Shown piece by piece: positions 35,381 through 43,053 of a stretch of DNA of 64,000 nt. The stretch spans positions 1,798,001 through 1,862,000 of the forward strand of contig CAWAGG010000006.1 of the NCBI GenBank assembly GCA_963781595.1, written 5' to 3'. The notes under the pieces are model-generated. The model did no database searches, was not told where the DNA came from, and saw only the letters and a list, made by a program, of their open reading frames with translations. The stretch is from JBEDUK01 sp963781595 (GTDB lineage Bacteria; Actinomycetota; UBA4738). A program made the position numbers and the translations under genes. Numbering within the stretch: position 1 is the stretch's first letter; the number at the start of each line of letters is the position of its first letter.

Positions 35381-36597
35381 GCGGCGGCGTGGTCGACTGC
35401 GCGGTCGTGGGCGCAGGACCCGCCGGTCTTGCGATGAGTGCGTCGCTCGCCGACCGCGGCATCGACCATAAGGTGCTGGAGGCGGGCCGGGTCGGCGAGA
35501 CCTGGCGCACCCAGCGGTGGGATTCGTTCCGGCTGAACACGCCTGGCTCCATGAATCAGATGCTCGGTGAACAGACGCCCGACGCCTATGCAGGGGGCAC
35601 GGAGGTGGTGCAGCGCCTCGAGGCGCTCGCCGCCCGGTGCCCCGTCCGTGAAGGCGTGCCGGTGACCCACATGATGCCGGCCGGCGACGGATATGTCCTT
35701 CAGACGGGAGACGGCGACGTCCGGACCCGCACCGTCGTCGTCGCGACCGGGGGCGAGAATGTGCCACGAGTCCCGACGATCGCACGGGCGTTCCCCGACC
35801 AGGTCGCACAGTTCCACGCGGCGAACTACCGTCGAGCCGACCTGCTTCCCGACGGTGCCGTGCTCGTGGTGGGCAGCGCCCAGTCCGGCTGCCAGATCGC
35901 TGAGGACCTCCGGGCCGCCGGGCGTCGAGTCGTCCTGGCCACGAGCAGTGTCGGTCGCGCGCCCACGCCGTATCGGGGCCGGGACACCGTCGAGTGGCTG
36001 GTCGACATCGGGTTCTTCGAACTAGGGCCGAACGACCTGCCGGACCCCTCCATGATGCATGCGCCGAACCCGCTGCTCGCGCCGGGTGGACGGAGCCTCA
36101 GCCTCCAGGCGCTGGCCAGGTCCGGCGTCGCCCTGGTCGGGCGCCCGATCGCGGTCGACGGTGAGCGTGTCAGCTTCGACGCGAGTGTCCCGGCGAACGT
36201 GGCCGCGGGCGACGCCTTCGCCGAACGGGTACGGACGATGATCGACGGCCTCATCCGACGCCGCGGTCTGGACGCACCGCCTCCCGAGCCCGACCTTGCC
36301 GATGCGTCCGTAGACTTGAACCCGCCGATGGCGCTCGACCTGCGCGCCGACGAGATCAGCAGCGTCGTGTGGTGCACCGGTTTCAGCGGTGACTTCAGCT
36401 GGCTCCCCCCTCCTTTCGTCGACGCCGACGGACGACCGAAGCACGCAGACGCGGCGGCACCGGCGCCCGGCGTGTGGTACGTGGGACTGCGTTGGCTGAT
36501 CCGCCGAGGCTCCGGAATCATGTATGGCTTCCCCGGGGATGCCGCGACGGTCGGCGACGCAGTCAGGATCCATCTGGGCAATCGCGTCTCCGCGTGA
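35377..36597 (+). CDS. Flavin-containing monooxygenase-like NAD(P)/FAD protein
   Basis: 406 residues. FAD motif CAVVGAGPAGLAMSASLADR, then WRTQRWDSFRLNTPGSMNQ as in the FMO/CzcO group. A second dinucleotide motif, VLVVGSAQSGCQIAEDL, and a late YVGLRWLIRRGSGIMYGFPG follow. Members oxygenate N, S or carbonyl groups with NADPH. It is translationally coupled to the HxlR regulator. Confidence 0.85.
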   Translation: MSGGVVDCAVVGAGPAGLAMSASLADRGIDHKVLEAGRVGETWRTQRWDSFRLNTPGSMNQMLGEQTPDAYAGGTEVVQRLEALAARCPVREGVPVTHMMPAGDGYVLQTGDGDVRTRTVVVATGGENVPRVPTIARAFPDQVAQFHAANYRRADLLPDGAVLVVGSAQSGCQIAEDLRAAGRRVVLATSSVGRAPTPYRGRDTVEWLVDIGFFELGPNDLPDPSMMHAPNPLLAPGGRSLSLQALARSGVALVGRPIAVDGERVSFDASVPANVAAGDAFAERVRTMIDGLIRRRGLDAPPPEPDLADASVDLNPPMALDLRADEISSVVWCTGFSGDFSWLPPPFVDADGRPKHADAAAPAPGVWYVGLRWLIRRGSGIMYGFPGDAATVGDAVRIHLGNRVSA

Positions 36598-36904
36598 GCG
36601 TGTGTGCGAGTGAGCGAAGAGGAGCGGATCCCGTGGCCGGCGGCCAGATCCGTGATGGTCTCTGCCTGAGCGGCCTTCTGCGCGGGGCTCAGGATCGGGC
36701 GCTCGTGGCGCCGCAAATACGTTGGCGACCGCGCGCCATGGGCATGGCTTGCGGGCTTCATCGCGACGAGCGGCTCGGTCCGGCCGTTGGGGTGGACGAC
36801 GAGGACCGTCGGCTTGGACTCGGCGTCGATCAGGATGCGGACCTCAACGGGCGCGGCCATCGCTGGACCGTAAGCGCCCGCCGGTGACAGACTCCGGTGC
36901 CATC
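36598..36904 (-). other. Gap with a possible reverse-strand gene remnant (36598-36860)
   Basis: On the minus strand an ATG at 36860 opens a frame starting MAAPVEVRILIDAESKPTVL, followed by PILSPAQKAAQAETITDLAA, which looks protein-like for about 80 residues. It then runs without a stop into the antisense of the flavoprotein gene, so the real gene, if any, is truncated. There is no ribosome-binding site. Confidence 0.25.
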
Positions 36905-37426
36905 ATGCCGAGCCCGACCCCTACCGATCCGACCGCTGCCGCCAGCGGCTCGGGCACGGGCCGCTCCGACGCGGCGTATGACGCCTTTCGATGGGCCTTG
37001 TGGATCCACACATGGGGCACCAAGCGGCGGCCGTACAGAGAGATCAGCGATGCAGACAGCTATCGCGAAGCGGCAGCTGTCGCTCGGCGCTTCCTCCGAT
37101 GGTGGTGGAATCGCGCGATGACTCTCTACATCGACGAGGCGGCCCGGTCCTTAGGGGGCCTCCCTTACGAGCCCGCCCGCCACCAGACCGTTGAGGTCAA
37201 GTACGAGGCCGGGTGGATCGTCTACAGGCTCGTGTCCTTCGCGCATCGAGACAAGTACGGCGCGCACTGGCCACAGTACGGCTGGAAGGACGGGGAGCTA
37301 GTGGCGCCATGCAGCATCTGTCGCGCCATCGGACAAGAGGACGCAGCTCCGGATGAAGGGGGCGAGATTGAGAGGTGGCGGCCCTTCGCTCGGCAGACCT
37401 CCCGCCCCCCGAGCGTGCGCCGATGA
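36905..37426 (+). CDS. Hypothetical protein
   Basis: 173 residues from ATG 36905. A Ser/Gly/Pro-rich N-terminus is followed by an aromatic-rich region (FRWALWIHTWGTKRRPYREI, then FLRWWWNRAMTLYIDEAARS) and a single CSIC motif. It overlaps the next small gene by 4 bp (ATGA). No family recognised. Confidence 0.5.
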   Translation: MPSPTPTDPTAAASGSGTGRSDAAYDAFRWALWIHTWGTKRRPYREISDADSYREAAAVARRFLRWWWNRAMTLYIDEAARSLGGLPYEPARHQTVEVKYEAGWIVYRLVSFAHRDKYGAHWPQYGWKDGELVAPCSICRAIGQEDAAPDEGGEIERWRPFARQTSRPPSVRR

Positions 37427-37644
37427 TCCTGGAGGACGCCGAGCGCCAGACCCGCGCCGCCCTGGACCCGATGCCCGCTGGCGCTCGACGTCGGCTCCTG
37501 CGGATCCTGATGCTGCCCGAGGCCGAAGATCGTAGCGCTGCGACGGGCGAACCCAGGATGGGGACCGCGGACGATCCTGGCGAAGCTGCGCCGGAAGCTC
37601 GAGGCTCCGTCGCGATCGGCGATCTACCGGTGCTTGGTGCGTAA
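37423..37644 (+). CDS. Small hypothetical protein
   Basis: 73 residues, starting in the stop codon of the previous gene (ATGA). It is acidic and Ala-rich with one likely helix (MILEDAERQTRAALDPM, then RRRLLRILMLPEA). Its coupling to the upstream gene supports its being real; function unknown. Confidence 0.4.
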   Translation: MILEDAERQTRAALDPMPAGARRRLLRILMLPEAEDRSAATGEPRMGTADDPGEAAPEARGSVAIGDLPVLGA

Positions 37645-38021
37645 TTGGATGATCGAGCCGAGGCCCCGCCGACGTCGCGCAAGCGACCCTGTCCATTGCC
37701 GTCGGCCGACGGGTGGTGCTGACGCTCCATGGTCAGGAGTGTCGTCGACTGATCGCTGTGAGCTCTGACCGGGCATACGGCGTCTGCGATCCGGCAAGGG
37801 AAGACTCTGGCTCCGCGCGATCTCGCCTTCGGTCTGAACGCCCTCGGTGTGAACGCCGAAGCGGCGGATCGTCCGCGTGCCCGGGGCTCAGTTGTGTGAC
37901 CTTCATCACAACTCGGCATCCCCGTGTCACGGTCGGCCGTATCCCTTCCGACACAGACCTCCGCCGGCGGAGGGAGCGACCCGGGCCAGGCAGTTCGGCC
38001 CATACTCTGAGGAGGTTCGTC
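37645..38021 (+). promoter_or_regulatory. Intergenic region with a perfect CRP-type palindrome at 37895-37910
   Basis: TGTGA-CCTTCA-TCACA at 37895-37910 is the exact consensus half-site arrangement of CRP/FNR-type regulators. It is 112 bp upstream of the lipoprotein start at 38022. Given the three cyclase genes in this window, a cAMP-CRP input is likely (inference). No gene is seen in the rest of the gap. Confidence 0.6.
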
Positions 38022-38528
38022 GTGACGAAGCGATGGTGGTTCGCCGTGCTGGGCGTCGTGATCGCCCTATCGGCGGCGGCATGTGGCAGCGCGGTCGGTA
38101 GCTCGAACGGCGGAGCCGGTTCGTCGGCTGCGACCGTCGATGTGCGGCAGGTGACGGGGATCGGCGCGGTGCTCGCGAACCCGGCCGGGATGTCGTTGTA
38201 CTCCCCAGCCGAGGAAGCGAACGGAGCGATCCTGTGCACCGGGAGCTGCACGAAGATCTGGAGGCCATTGGTAGCGCCTGCCGGCGGCACCCTGACCGCC
38301 GGTCCGGGCCTGCAGGGCATGCTGGGCGTGATCAAGCGGCCGGACGGGATCGAGCAGGTCACGCTGGACGGCGCGCCCCTCTACACGTTCTTCGAGGACT
38401 CCGCTCCCGGCCAGGTGACCGGCAACGGCCAGATGGACAGCTTCAACGGCCAGAGCTTCACATGGAAGCTCGAGGCGCAGGGAGCGGTCCCGACGGGCAC
38501 GCCGCGATCCGGTGGGTACGGCTACTGA
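38022..38528 (+). CDS. Secreted-repeat lipoprotein (COG4315 type)
   Basis: 168 residues from a GTG with GAGGAGG upstream. The lipoprotein signal ends in LSAAACGS (Cys in the lipobox). Two copies of the lipoprotein repeat follow: GMSLYSPAEEANG...CTGSCTKIWRPL, and APLYTFFEDSAPGQVTGN. Such repeat lipoproteins are common in actinobacteria, with unknown role. It is preceded by the CRP-type site and followed by a strong hairpin. Confidence 0.85.
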   Translation: MTKRWWFAVLGVVIALSAAACGSAVGSSNGGAGSSAATVDVRQVTGIGAVLANPAGMSLYSPAEEANGAILCTGSCTKIWRPLVAPAGGTLTAGPGLQGMLGVIKRPDGIEQVTLDGAPLYTFFEDSAPGQVTGNGQMDSFNGQSFTWKLEAQGAVPTGTPRSGGYGY

Positions 38529-38548
38529 ACTCCGAACGTGGCGGCCGA

Positions 38549-38577
38549 ACAGGCGGGCGGGTCACCGCCCCGCCTGT
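38549..38577 (+). terminator. GC-rich terminator hairpin
   Basis: ACAGGCGGGCGG (38549-38560) and CCGCCCCGCCTGT (38565-38577) pair over 12 bp with one bulged base around a GTCA loop, 20 bp after the lipoprotein stop. There is no U-tract, as is usual for actinobacterial terminators. Confidence 0.55.
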
Positions 38578-38739
38578 GCTCGGTCCTCGTCGCTGGCGGG
38601 TTCGATCGCGGGGACGGGCACGACGCGCCGAGGATGCGTTCGCCTACTTCCCAAGATGACCGTGGCTTGAGGCGCCATCGTCGGGCTGTAGCCGCTGGGG
38701 CAGGAGGGCCGGTACGGCCATCCTGCTAACGTCGAGAGG

Positions 38740-39129
38740 ATGACCACCGGAGGGCAGCTGATGCCGTTGGAGTGGGAGCAGGTCATCGTCGACGCCGCCG
38801 ATCCCGTCGCCCTCGGCCGGTGGTGGGCGACCGCCCTGGAGTGGGTCGTGGTCAACGACGACCCGGAGGAGTTCGAGATCCGGCCCGCGCCGGACCGGCT
38901 GCCCGGACTCCTTTTCGCTCGTGTCCCTGAACCGAAGACGCTCAAGAACCGTCTGCACCTGGACTTCCGGCCCGACGACCGGGACGCTGCCGTCGCCCGT
39001 CTGCTCGACCTCGGCGCCAAGCGTGCCGACGTGGGCCAGGGCGAGCAGTCATGGGTTGTGCTCAGCGACCCGGAAGGCAACGAGTTTTGTGTGCTCTCGT
39101 CGCGGCGCCCGCCCGACCCGAATCGGTGA
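38740..39129 (+). CDS. VOC (glyoxalase-like) family protein
   Basis: 129 residues. The pattern IVDAADPVALGRWWATALEW, then LHLDFRPDDRDAAVARLLDLGA and VVLSDPEGNEFCVLS, is typical of Glyoxalase_6-type VOC proteins. His, Asp and Glu residues at the usual metal positions are present (HLDF, DPEGNEF). Substrate unknown; a solitary gene. Confidence 0.85.
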   Translation: MTTGGQLMPLEWEQVIVDAADPVALGRWWATALEWVVVNDDPEEFEIRPAPDRLPGLLFARVPEPKTLKNRLHLDFRPDDRDAAVARLLDLGAKRADVGQGEQSWVVLSDPEGNEFCVLSSRRPPDPNR

Positions 39130-39342
39130 ACGTGCAGGCTGAGGCCCCTTACGGCCATCCCGTTAACGGTTGCGGTGGCGTGGCGGACCTAGGCCGGATC
39201 CGTTCGGTGCGCAACCCAGCGCTCGTCGCGTCGGCACCGTGGGAGCAGTGGTCACCTTCTGGACATCTGCCACCTCTAAGATCGGCTGCGGTGAGCCAGC
39301 CCGACGGGTTGGCGCCTGGTCCGCCCAACAAGGGAGATCGCC

Positions 39343-39570
39343 GTGAAGGCTCCACCATCCACACCGCGGGATGAGCTCGACCCCCTCGCTCAGCTCGAGT
39401 CCGAGCTCACGAGGCAGTTCGGTGGCAAGGTCTCAGGTGCAGTGATCCGACAGACCGCGGCCGATTCGCTCCGGCCGTTCGAGCGGGCACGTATCAAGGA
39501 TTACGTCCCGATCTTCGCCGCACGCAGGGCGAAGGTCCGGCTCCGTTCGCTGGAGTCGGCGGCTGCCTGA
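39343..39570 (+). CDS. Small three-helix-bundle protein
   Basis: 75 residues from a GTG with AAGGGAGA upstream. The pattern (QLESELTRQFGGKVSGAVIR, then FERARIKDYVPIFAARRAKV) matches the small three-helix-bundle dimerisation domain found as single-domain proteins in many actinobacteria. Function unknown. Confidence 0.6.
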   Translation: MKAPPSTPRDELDPLAQLESELTRQFGGKVSGAVIRQTAADSLRPFERARIKDYVPIFAARRAKVRLRSLESAAA

Positions 39571-39654
39571 CCTCTCCCGTACCGCACATCTGTGGCATGG
39601 TTTCAGGTCACAGGAAGCCGCCGCCGCGGAACCGTGACGATCAGCGGAGGGGCC

Positions 39655-40662
39655 ATGAGTGAGCGGGATCGCCTGCACGTTGTGCTGGGGACGGGTCCAC
39701 TGGGACGCGCCGTGGCACGACATCTGTCGGCTCGAGGAGAACGAGTTCGAACCGTCAGCCGGACCGGTCCGGCCCACCTTTCCGAAGGCGTGGAAGTCGT
39801 CGTCGCGAACGTCGCGGAGGCGGCTGAGGCGGAACGGGCGTGCAACGGGGCGGCCGTCGTCTATCACTGCGCCAACCCGCCTTACGCCAAGTGGCCCGAG
39901 CTTCATCCTCCCCTCATGCAGGCGATCATCGAGGGGGCTTCGGCGGCCGGGGCGAAGCTCGTGTTCGGGGACAACCTCTACGCCTACGGACCGGTGGGCG
40001 GACCCCTCACCGAGGACTTGCCCTACCGGGCCAGTGGCCCGAACGGCCGGACCCGGGCCCGGATCGCCGAAACCCTGATGCGGGCGCACGAAGCGGGGCG
40101 GGTGCGGGCGACGATCGGACGCGGCTCTGATTTCTTCGGACCCCATGCGCACCTCTCGACGATCGGTGACCAGGTCTTCGTCAGGGCGATCGCCGGGAAG
40201 CCGGCACGGGTCCTGGGCAACCCTGACCTCCCTCACACCGTGACCTACATCGAGGACTTCGCCCGGGCGCTCATGACCCTGGGCGAACGGGAGGAGGCCC
40301 TCGGACAGGTCTGGCATGTCCCGAACGCCGAGACGGTCACGATGCGCAGATTCGTCCAGATGGTCTTCGAAGCGGCAGGCCATACCCCAGCCGTGCGAGC
40401 GGCGCCTCGGTGGGGGGTCGTGCTTGCAGCCCTGTTCGATCCGACCCTACGTGCCGTGAAGGAGCAGCTCTATCAATCCGAGCAGCCCTGGGTGGTGGAC
40501 AGCAGCAAGTTCGAGCAGGCCTTCGGCTGGAGTGCCACGCGATTGCCGGATGCGGTCCGCGCGACCGTCGGCTGGTTCCAGGGAGAAAGCTCGAGCGTCA
40601 CCAGAAAGACGTCTACGAGAACATCTGCGAGGCCGATCGCTCCTGGGTGGACCTCCTCGTGA
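39655..40662 (+). CDS. NAD(P)-dependent epimerase/dehydratase family protein
   Basis: 335 residues from ATG 39655 (GGAGGGG upstream). VVLGTGPLGRAVARHLSARG is a Rossmann motif. HCANPPYAKWPEL and FGDNLYAYGPVGGPLTEDLP follow in the middle; the usual YxxxK is not clear, so it is an atypical extended SDR. A substrate-binding C-terminal half follows. The last 25 residues (SSSVTRKTSTRTSARP...) look like run-on after a possible frameshift near 40590. Confidence 0.75.
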   Translation: MSERDRLHVVLGTGPLGRAVARHLSARGERVRTVSRTGPAHLSEGVEVVVANVAEAAEAERACNGAAVVYHCANPPYAKWPELHPPLMQAIIEGASAAGAKLVFGDNLYAYGPVGGPLTEDLPYRASGPNGRTRARIAETLMRAHEAGRVRATIGRGSDFFGPHAHLSTIGDQVFVRAIAGKPARVLGNPDLPHTVTYIEDFARALMTLGEREEALGQVWHVPNAETVTMRRFVQMVFEAAGHTPAVRAAPRWGVVLAALFDPTLRAVKEQLYQSEQPWVVDSSKFEQAFGWSATRLPDAVRATVGWFQGESSSVTRKTSTRTSARPIAPGWTSS

Positions 40663-40926
40663 TCGGCGGCGACATCACCTACGGACGGGCGGGCATGTTC
40701 GGAAGGTGACCCCACGCCACGAGGTTCCCGCAGGTCAGAGGCCCGTTCGGACTACGAGAGCCGGACCACCGAGCCTCTGGTCACACATCGGTCACGTCGG
40801 CGGTCGCTCAGCGTTTCGTCCGACGCGAGACCACGGCGTCGAGGTCGGCGTCGAACATGTGCCCGTGGTGGGTCTGGGTCAAGCCGCGGAGGCTGGCCCG
40901 AGGATACGCTGGACGCCCCCGCTCGG

Positions 40927-41165
40927 TTACTGGCCTATGCGCCCGTCGATTCGCTCGCGCAGCAGGTCGGCGTGACCCATGTGGCGGGCGTACTCCTCGA
41001 TCGTCCCGACCAGGACCTCGCGCAGCGACATCGCCCCTCCACCGCTGCCGTGCTGATCCAATGGATCGTCGCCGGTGATGTCGAGACTGGGTGCCTCGGC
41101 CACGAACTTCGTGGCGAAGTCCACCTCCGCACGCCATGCGTCCCACGCCTCCGCGACGACCTGGG
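40927..41165 (-). pseudogene. Truncated duplicate of the DinB-like gene
   Basis: About 235 bp, roughly 95% identical to 41730-41970, encode the C-terminal 70 or so residues (DFATKFVAEAPSLDITGDDP, then SLREVLVGTIEEYARHMGHA, then DLLRERIDGRIGQ). Upstream of about 41165 the match ends and the frame is lost. It is a direct-repeat remnant, about 803 bp from the complete gene. Confidence 0.7.
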
Positions 41166-41357
41166 GCAGCGGCGATCTCGGTCAGTCCAGATCTGGTCGT
41201 TGACACCAACCGCCATCGCGGGAGTCCGAGGTAACCATCGCGGTCATTCTCGTGGACCACATCCAGCCCATCGCGGGGATGACCGTTCAACGACGCGCGT
41301 CGGTGGCTATGCTTGAACGTAGCGGCCGTGCGGCCGTGAGCCAACGAAGGAGGTCCA

Positions 41358-41633
41358 GTGGACACGGACCAGCAGCATCGCTTCGAGGAGCTCCAAGCCA
41401 AGGCAGCGGGACCGGGCCTGTCCGATGCCGAGGCCAACGAGCTCGGACAGCTCTACGCGGCTGAGGGAGACGCAGACTATACGAACGCCAAGACAGCTGG
41501 CACCGCCGAGCTGCTGGACGAAGAGGCCAAGCAGCAACTCATCGTCGATGAGGAGCGTTCGGCGGACGAGTGGAAGGCCATGGACCAGAAGCGCTCTCGG
41601 ATCTCCTTCAAGGAAGGTGGGATGAAGGAGTAA
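41358..41633 (+). CDS. Small acidic hypothetical protein
   Basis: 91 residues from a GTG behind GAAGGAGGT. It is helical and acidic (HRFEELQAKAAGPGLSDAEA, then NELGQLYAAEGDADYTNAKT), with a basic C-terminal tail. The good ribosome-binding site supports it; no family recognised. It lies between the two DinB copies. Confidence 0.6.
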   Translation: MDTDQQHRFEELQAKAAGPGLSDAEANELGQLYAAEGDADYTNAKTAGTAELLDEEAKQQLIVDEERSADEWKAMDQKRSRISFKEGGMKE

Positions 41634-41730
41634 CCGCCCGACAGGATCTCGATCCACTTGGTCCGGTGAAGGCGATGAGCGCGCCGGCGGTGATCACGAG
41701 CTGGGTTCGCGCGCGCTCGATCCATGATCG

Positions 41731-42312
41731 CTACTGGCCTATGCGGCCGTCGATACGCTCGCGCAACAGGTCGGCGTGACCCATGTGGCGGGCATACTCC
41801 TCGATCGTTCCGACCAGCACCTCGCGCAGCGACATCGCCCCTCCACCGCTGCCGTGCTGATTCAACGGATCGTCGCCGGTGATGTCGAGACTGGGTGCCT
41901 CGGCCACGAACTTCGTGGCGAAGTCCACCTCCGCACGCCATGCGTCCCACGCCTCCGCGATGACCTGGGGGTCGGGAACAGCACCATCGAAATCACCGTC
42001 ACGGTCGGTCTCCGAGCAGAACAGCCGGGGCACATCCTGCCCCGCCATCATCACCCGGAACCCCGCACGCTCCATCTCGGCCAGGTGTCGCACCAGCCCT
42101 AGGAGCGACATCGTCGATGGCGGGACCGAGCGCCGCGCCATGGCCTCCGCGTCGAGACCTGCGCATTTGATCTCCAGCGTCAGGCGTTGACAACGCAGGG
42201 CTTCGACCAGCGTGGTGCGCTCGTCGCCCAACGTCGGGCCGTTCTCACGCGGGTCGTCGTCAGACGGCCTTCCGTCCGCGGTGAACATGTCGGCTCGTCG
42301 AGTCGTGGGCAT
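41731..42312 (-). CDS. DinB family protein (DUF664 type)
   Basis: 193 residues from ATG 42312 (an inner ATG at 42288 is possible). A four-helix bundle with SLLGLVRHLAEMERAGFRVM and EEYARHMGHADLLRERIDG gives the three His positions that bind metal in this family, which includes mycothiol- or bacillithiol-dependent transferases. Substrate unknown. The ribosome-binding site is unclear. The C-terminal third is duplicated at 40927. Confidence 0.8.
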   Translation of the reverse strand: MPTTRRADMFTADGRPSDDDPRENGPTLGDERTTLVEALRCQRLTLEIKCAGLDAEAMARRSVPPSTMSLLGLVRHLAEMERAGFRVMMAGQDVPRLFCSETDRDGDFDGAVPDPQVIAEAWDAWRAEVDFATKFVAEAPSLDITGDDPLNQHGSGGGAMSLREVLVGTIEEYARHMGHADLLRERIDGRIGQ

Positions 42313-42913
42313 CGCGCAATTATCGGGGATGCGCATGGCTCCCGCCATCGTTCGCGCCAACGACCACCGTGACCGGCGCGGCGGTCACCCGGCCGGACCG
42401 ATGGTCGCCTTCAGGACGGCATGCGCGGCCGTCCCGCCCTCGCTGGGGTCGAAGGAGCGGGCGCGCGCGATCTCCGGTCAAGCGCCTCGATGATCGCGAG
42501 GTGCCCGAGGATCACCTCCGCGGTGTGATCGAACAGCCATCGTGAGGAGTGCTCCCTGCACGGGCGAGCATCACCGCGCGATGCCCGACCGTTCGCGCCG
42601 CCGGGCCGCTGTCGGCCTCGGTCCTGTGCCGTTCGTGTCGACATCGTCGACCTACATCCTCGCAGTGCATCCGTTGCGGTCCGCAGCCAGGACGCAGAAC
42701 GATGAACACGGATGAGCCTCTGCCGCACCGAGAGGTCCTGAAAGGTCCACGCATCCGCATCCGCATCCGATCGATCGCGCTCTGCCGGACGTCGGCCAAG
42801 GGTATGCTCCTAGCAGCGGGCATCCTTCGAGGTGTCCGTCATCGCGACCCTAGCCTTTCGGTCGCACTGGACCCGGCCCCAGCACTCGGCCGACGTCGGG
42901 AGGCTGGGGACGC
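42313..42913. repeat. Intergenic stretch with copy E of the GGCCGCA repeat (42681-42717)
   Basis: CCGCAGCCAGGACGCAGAAC followed by GATGAACACGGATGAGC at 42681-42717 is a diverged copy of the repeat seen at 25.6, 26.5 and 28.7 kb. The rest of the 601 bp holds only short, unconvincing open frames and a CATCCG triplet repeat near 42750. Confidence 0.45.
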
Positions 42914-43053
42914 ATGCGGATCGAACGACTTCGCACGGACGACGAGAACGGGCGGCCTCCGAACGGGAGCGGCTCATCGCCCATCGAGGGCACAGGGCTC
43001 CGCACACCGTCGGGTCTGCCCCCGATTCGGTTGACTCGCGGGGTGAGTGCCTT

